NCBI RefSeq assembly: GCF_021023135.1
Contig: NZ_PGFV01000002.1
Coordinates: 248,001-312,000 of the forward strand
Reading direction: 5' to 3'
Source of the DNA: Brevibacterium sp. CCUG 69071
GTDB taxonomy: Bacteria; Actinomycetota; Actinomycetes; Actinomycetales; Brevibacteriaceae
DNA: 64,000 nt
Positions 60,753 through 64,000 of the stretch are shown here, one piece after another. Position numbers and translations under genes: made by a program. The notes under the pieces are model-generated. The model saw only the letters and a program-made list of their open reading frames with translations. It was not told the origin of the DNA and did not search any database. The stretch's first letter is position 1; each line of letters begins with the position of its first letter.

Positions 60753-61838
60753 CATGTCGTCGAAGTTCATTCCGTAGATTGCGCCGACCAGCGTAGGGGC
60801 GAAGAGGATCGCGGCCCAGCCGGAGATTTTCTTCATGTCCTCGTTCTGACGTTGGGCCACGAGGGTGGAATTGACGTTGAGGATCTGGGACAGGGCCTCG
60901 CGCAGTTCGGCCGCCTCGGCGAGGACTCGGGTCAGGTGGTCGGTGACGTCGTCGAGGTAGGCCTGCAGGGACTCGGGGATCGCGTACTTCGTGGCCCCGT
61001 TGCCCAGCGCCTGGGTCAGTCGGTTGAGGTGTGTGGAGGTGTGGAGGACGTCGATGACCTCCTGGCTGAGCAGGTAGATGCGGGCGGCCGCGGCGGCATC
61101 ACCGCTGAAGACCTGGCGTTCGATGCCCTCTTTGTCGTCCTGGAGTCCGTCTAGGACGGGGAAGTAGGTGTCGACGGCAGTGTCGAGGAGGCGGTAGATC
61201 AGGGCTTCGGGGCCCAGCGTCAGCAGGTCTCGGTCGGTCGTCCACTGCCGCTTCTCGTGGGTGAAGTAGGCGTCCATGTCCTCGCGGCGCTCGGGGATCG
61301 GGGTGGCGTCGATGAAGTGGTCGTCCTGGCAGATGACGACGAGGGTGTCATCGCGCATGAGGATGTGAAATTCCTTGAACTCGACCTCCTCGGCGGAGTC
61401 GACGTAGACCGCGGACTTGATGACGGTGAAGAGCACTTCACCGTATCGTTCGACCTTCGGTCGTTGGTTGGCGTGGAAGAGGTCATCGATGAGCACCGGG
61501 TGCAGCTCCCACGCCGAGGCGATCTCCTCGAGGAGCGCAGGCGTGGAGCGGGGAACGATGATCTGGTGGATCTCCGCCGCCGAGGCGGTCGTGTCCTCGG
61601 TCGCCGGCGCTGAGTCCTCGGTGTGGGTGGGGGAGCCGTCGGCTGCGGCGGGGGAGTCGTGTGTCGGGGTGACGAGAGCCTCGGCGAAGGTGGTCGTGAC
61701 GTTGAGTTGCTGCGGCACGCTGTCGACGATGCGTCGACTGATGAGAACCGGCGCGGCTGTGGGGCTCGTGCCGTTCGTGGGCACCGGCTGCTTGCGCCGA
61801 GGTGCCCGCTCGGTCTTGTGCCTGCGTGCTCTGGCCAT
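60651..61838 (-). CDS. corA: CorA-like magnesium/divalent cation channel
   Basis: A 395-residue CorA: a basic, low-complexity N-terminus (MARARRHKTERAPRRKQ), a cytoplasmic funnel (HPVLIDDLFHANQRPKVERYGEVLFTVIKSA; YLLSQEVIDVLHTSTHLNRLTQALG), and two C-terminal helices with the YGMNFDDMPELHW selectivity loop. It conducts Mg2+ or another divalent ion. The start at 61838 follows GGGAAG; the open frame extends to 62000 into the divergent gene. Its last 104 bases are duplicated 1.8 kb away. Confidence 0.93.
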   Translation of the reverse strand: MARARRHKTERAPRRKQPVPTNGTSPTAAPVLISRRIVDSVPQQLNVTTTFAEALVTPTHDSPAAADGSPTHTEDSAPATEDTTASAAEIHQIIVPRSTPALLEEIASAWELHPVLIDDLFHANQRPKVERYGEVLFTVIKSAVYVDSAEEVEFKEFHILMRDDTLVVICQDDHFIDATPIPERREDMDAYFTHEKRQWTTDRDLLTLGPEALIYRLLDTAVDTYFPVLDGLQDDKEGIERQVFSGDAAAAARIYLLSQEVIDVLHTSTHLNRLTQALGNGATKYAIPESLQAYLDDVTDHLTRVLAEAAELREALSQILNVNSTLVAQRQNEDMKKISGWAAILFAPTLVGAIYGMNFDDMPELHWAFGYPMALGLMLGLGIVLYVVFRAKKWM

Positions 61839-61905
61839 CACGCTTCCCTTCCCTCGGACAGTGTCAAAGGTACTCGAAGGTGACGTGTCCAGGCACAATA
61901 GGTGC

Positions 61906-63174
61906 ATGACGAAGATTCCGGAGTCACTGACACGACGAGCGAAGCAGGGGCTCGACCTGGGTACAAAGGCAGCAGGTCGTGGTCGCCGCCTTGGTGGCAA
62001 CGTCCTCGATGAGGCTCGATATTCGTCCGACTTCGCACCTCAAGACTCCGACGATTTTGTCGCAGCAGCCTACTTCGCCGCAGACCTGGACTCCGTCTAC
62101 CAGCTCGAACAGTGGCTGTGGCCGATGGATCAGCTGCGAGATCGACTCCGAGAGCAGGGCTATGGTGATCAGCCCTTCGGGATCCTGTCGCGGAATATCC
62201 GCTCCGCCCGACGCCTGCGTGAGCAGACGGATATCCCGGTGCGGTTCTCGCGCCGCAGTGCGGGTTTCGACTCCTTCATGTCCGCGACTTCGCTTCGTCT
62301 CGTCTTCTACGTCAATCAGGCTCTGCTGAACTTTCAGGCAATGAAGTTTCCGCGACCGGCGCATGTGCATCTCAGTCACGGCGAGAGCGAGAAGATCTCG
62401 ATGATCTCCAATCAGCTCAAGGCCTATGACTACATCTTCACCGCAGGTCAGGCCGCAAGAGAACGGATCGGATGCACGCTCGTCGGGATGGATTCAGAAC
62501 GCATGGTCGATGTCGGACGCCCGCAACTCGACCGTCCGCGAACGGTGCCGCAGATCTGGCGGGAATTCGGCGCATCTGCTCCCAGCGGGCCGACCGTCTT
62601 CTACGTACCCACGTGGGAAGGCGACTCTCCGTCGATGGCTTATGGCACCCTCGCCTACAACGGGGACACGTTCGTCCGCGGCATGCTCAGCGCCGGGTAT
62701 CGAGTGATCTTCCGACCGCACCCTCGCACCGGATTCCAAGATGAGGGATTTGCCAAGGCACTGGAATCGGTCAAAGAGATCGTCGCCGCCGACCCGCGAG
62801 GCTTCGTCGACAACACGCCCGATGTGTCCTGGCAGCTCGATGTTGCCGATGTCTGTCTGGCAGAGATGTCGTCGGTCGCCTTCGATTGGCTCTCCACACG
62901 CAGACCGCTTGTCATGGTCGCGCCTCACAACCCGGGCGCCGAGGTGCTCGCCGGGGGGCTGTTCGACCGTTGCCCGGTCGTCGAGGTAGGCAGAGAAGAT
63001 CAGCTGGTCAATCTGCTGCAGGCCGGCAGTGGGTCGGCTGGGAGCGCCGATCAGCTGTCGGAGCACTACCTTGGCGGTACCGCAGCGAATGAGCAGGTGG
63101 AACGGTTCATCGAAGCAGGTCTGGCGGTGATCGACGACCGGACGACCGCACTGGCCGGTCGCGGAGACGTGTGA
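61906..63174 (+). CDS. CDP-glycerol glycerophosphotransferase family protein
   Basis: A 422-residue protein with the TagB/TagF-type fold: HLSHGESEKISMISNQLKAYDYIFTAGQAARERIG, VFYVPTWEGDSPSMAYGTL, and VIFRPHPRTGF, then CLAEMSSVAFDWLSTRRPLVMVAPHNP. These match the donor-binding half of teichoic acid glycerophosphotransferases. With tagD 109 bp downstream supplying CDP-glycerol, it probably primes or extends a poly(glycerol phosphate) wall polymer. The start at 61906 gives a basic amphipathic N-terminus; the frame is open back to 61417. Confidence 0.85.
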   Translation: MTKIPESLTRRAKQGLDLGTKAAGRGRRLGGNVLDEARYSSDFAPQDSDDFVAAAYFAADLDSVYQLEQWLWPMDQLRDRLREQGYGDQPFGILSRNIRSARRLREQTDIPVRFSRRSAGFDSFMSATSLRLVFYVNQALLNFQAMKFPRPAHVHLSHGESEKISMISNQLKAYDYIFTAGQAARERIGCTLVGMDSERMVDVGRPQLDRPRTVPQIWREFGASAPSGPTVFYVPTWEGDSPSMAYGTLAYNGDTFVRGMLSAGYRVIFRPHPRTGFQDEGFAKALESVKEIVAADPRGFVDNTPDVSWQLDVADVCLAEMSSVAFDWLSTRRPLVMVAPHNPGAEVLAGGLFDRCPVVEVGREDQLVNLLQAGSGSAGSADQLSEHYLGGTAANEQVERFIEAGLAVIDDRTTALAGRGDV

Positions 63175-63241
63175 TCGGCATCGCCAAGCGGGAGACTCAG
63201 GTGCCAAAATGGTAAACTGCCGCTGAACGCAAGGTTTTTTC

Positions 63242-63260
63242 GGCCCCGAGAATCGGGGCC
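63242..63260 (+). promoter_or_regulatory. Perfect 8-bp hairpin in the tagD leader
   Basis: GGCCCCGA-GAA-TCGGGGCC lies 22 bases before the tagD ATG and is preceded, not followed, by a run of six T. A -10-like TAAACT is at 63213-63218. It could be a terminator for the upstream gene or a leader structure affecting tagD; the missing downstream T-run makes the first less convincing. Confidence 0.5.
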
Positions 63261-63282
63261 TTGATCGTTTGGATGGTAATCG

Positions 63283-63672
63283 ATGCGCCGAGTCATCACC
63301 TATGGCACGTTTGACCTGCTCCACTATGGGCACATTCGTCTGTTGCAGCGATGCAAGGAGCAGGGCGACTACCTGGTCGTGGCGCTCTCGAGCGACGAGT
63401 TCAACGCCGGCAAGGGTAAGAAGTCCTACTTCTCCTATGCCGAACGCAAGCACATGCTTGAGGCCATCCGCTACGTCGACCTCGTCATCCCGGAGGACAA
63501 CTGGGAGCAGAAGTCGACCGACGTCGAAAAGTACCACATCGACACCTTCGTGATGGGCGATGATTGGGAAGGCGAGTTCGACTTCCTCAAGGACAAGTGC
63601 GAGGTCGTCTATCTGCCCCGGACACCTGAGATCTCGACGACCCGCATCAAATCCGAACTCGGTAAGTCCTGA
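63283..63672 (+). CDS. tagD: Glycerol-3-phosphate cytidylyltransferase
   Basis: A 129-residue nucleotidyltransferase: GTFDLLHYGHIRLLQRCKE with His14 and His17 of the HxGH site, DTFVMGDDWEGEFDFLKD, and the C-terminal RTPEISTTRIK signature. It makes CDP-glycerol from CTP and glycerol-3-phosphate, the donor for glycerol teichoic acids. GGATGG lies just before the ATG. It is followed after 24 bases by a glycosyltransferase gene, so a wall-polymer operon continues past the window. Confidence 0.95.
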   Translation: MRRVITYGTFDLLHYGHIRLLQRCKEQGDYLVVALSSDEFNAGKGKKSYFSYAERKHMLEAIRYVDLVIPEDNWEQKSTDVEKYHIDTFVMGDDWEGEFDFLKDKCEVVYLPRTPEISTTRIKSELGKS

Positions 63673-63696
63673 TCTCCCATCGACCAAGGTTATTTT

Positions 63697-64000
63697 GTGG
63701 CTGAGTCAATACGAGTAAGCGTTGTAGCTCCCGTCTACAACGCCGAACTCTTCCTTTCTGATTTCATCGGCAGCTTCCTTCGCCAGTCGTTGCCAAGTGA
63801 AGCGATTGAACTCATCGCGGTCGACGACGGATCAACCGACCGCAGCGGGATCATGCTTGATGAGTTCGCTGCGGATCACCCGAACATCCGCGTCATCCAT
63901 CAGGAGAACTCGGGGTGGCCGGGGAAACCGCGCAATGTCGGTCTCGGGGCGGCTCGCGGTGATTACGTCTTCTTCGCCGATCCGGACGATGAACTAGGTG
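63697..64000 (+). CDS. Family 2 glycosyltransferase, cut by the window end
   Basis: From a GTG at 63697 (AAGG 8 bases upstream) the frame reads VSVVAPVYNAELFLSDFIGSF, IAVDDGSTDRSG, then HQENSGWPGKPRNVGLGAARGDYVFFADPDDE and runs off the edge. The DDGST nucleotide-binding motif and the DPDDE metal site identify a GT-A, family 2 enzyme. About 101 residues are present. It probably adds sugar to, or links, the teichoic polymer started by the two genes before it. Confidence 0.88.
   Translation, partial: MAESIRVSVVAPVYNAELFLSDFIGSFLRQSLPSEAIELIAVDDGSTDRSGIMLDEFAADHPNIRVIHQENSGWPGKPRNVGLGAARGDYVFFADPDDELG

Noticed and set aside
1..64000. CRISPR arrays, tRNA or rRNA genes, IS elements, integrases, prophage genes
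   Set aside because: No regularly spaced repeats, cloverleaf sequences, transposase motifs or phage structural genes were found on either strand.

Overview
This is a high-GC chromosomal window from an actinobacterium, most likely Brevibacterium or a close relative. The best evidence is a complete aromatic-carotenoid cluster at 42.6-51.2 kb. It has a heterodimeric lycopene cyclase (crtYc/crtYd), crtU and a cytochrome P450, the isorenieratene-type gene set known from Brevibacterium linens. Many GTG starts, very short gene spacing, mycobacterial-style Ku/LigD and a cell-wall teichoic acid locus at the right edge fit the same group. I see no rRNA, tRNA, CRISPR array, IS element or prophage.

Layout. 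0-9 kb: the 3' part of an AztD-like zinc chaperone, an aldehyde dehydrogenase, a short-chain fatty acid permease, a BetT-like BCCT transporter, a Tag glycosylase that lacks most zinc ligands, a Nudix hydrolase and a YihY/BrkB membrane protein. 9-13 kb: an HhH-type hypothetical protein, an MFS permease, an ArsR/AHSA1 divergent pair whose start codons both lie inside one palindrome, and a DoxX-like/TetR divergent pair around a perfect 11-bp inverted repeat. 13.0-19.6 kb: a compact catabolic island flanked by two 3' remnants of DHA2-type MFS genes. It encodes a fused beta-hydroxyacid-dehydrogenase-like/RraA-like protein, a DctM-type permease with an 85-residue membrane partner, a class III CoA-transferase, a CitE-like lyase and an IclR regulator. 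Its substrate is unknown, and this is the best candidate for an undescribed pathway.

19.7-38.9 kb is ordinary accessory metabolism. It holds an aldo/keto reductase, an EamA exporter with divergent LysR, a TSUP permease, a gene apparently broken by a stop codon, a secreted DUF1524/excalibur nuclease lipoprotein, an acyl-CoA ligase with two PaaI-type thioesterases, HxlR and LysR regulators, a ChaA-like antiporter, a luciferase-like monooxygenase/FMN reductase/MarR set, and a MogA/MoaB-FdhD pair. 38.9-42.6 kb has lower GC: a DUF222/HNH protein, an orphan gene and two intergenic stretches.

42.6-51.2 kb: crtB-crtI run rightward and crtE-P450-crtYc-crtYd-crtU run leftward. They converge on a perfect-stem hairpin. 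A MarR gene is divergent from crtE, and a CGTTAGC-containing element occurs at both outer promoters. Together these genes would make GGPP, phytoene, lycopene, beta-carotene and then isorenieratene, with the P450 as a probable hydroxylase. 51.3-58.7 kb: an SDR, the divergent Ku/LigD NHEJ pair, a ChaB-like protein, a flavin reductase/RibD-C pair and a secreted glycerophosphodiesterase. 58.8-64 kb: a low-GC pyruvyl-transferase gene sits between two 104-bp copies of the corA 3' end. It is followed by corA, a CDP-glycerol glycerophosphotransferase-like gene, tagD and the start of a family 2 glycosyltransferase, which is the beginning of a teichoic acid locus.
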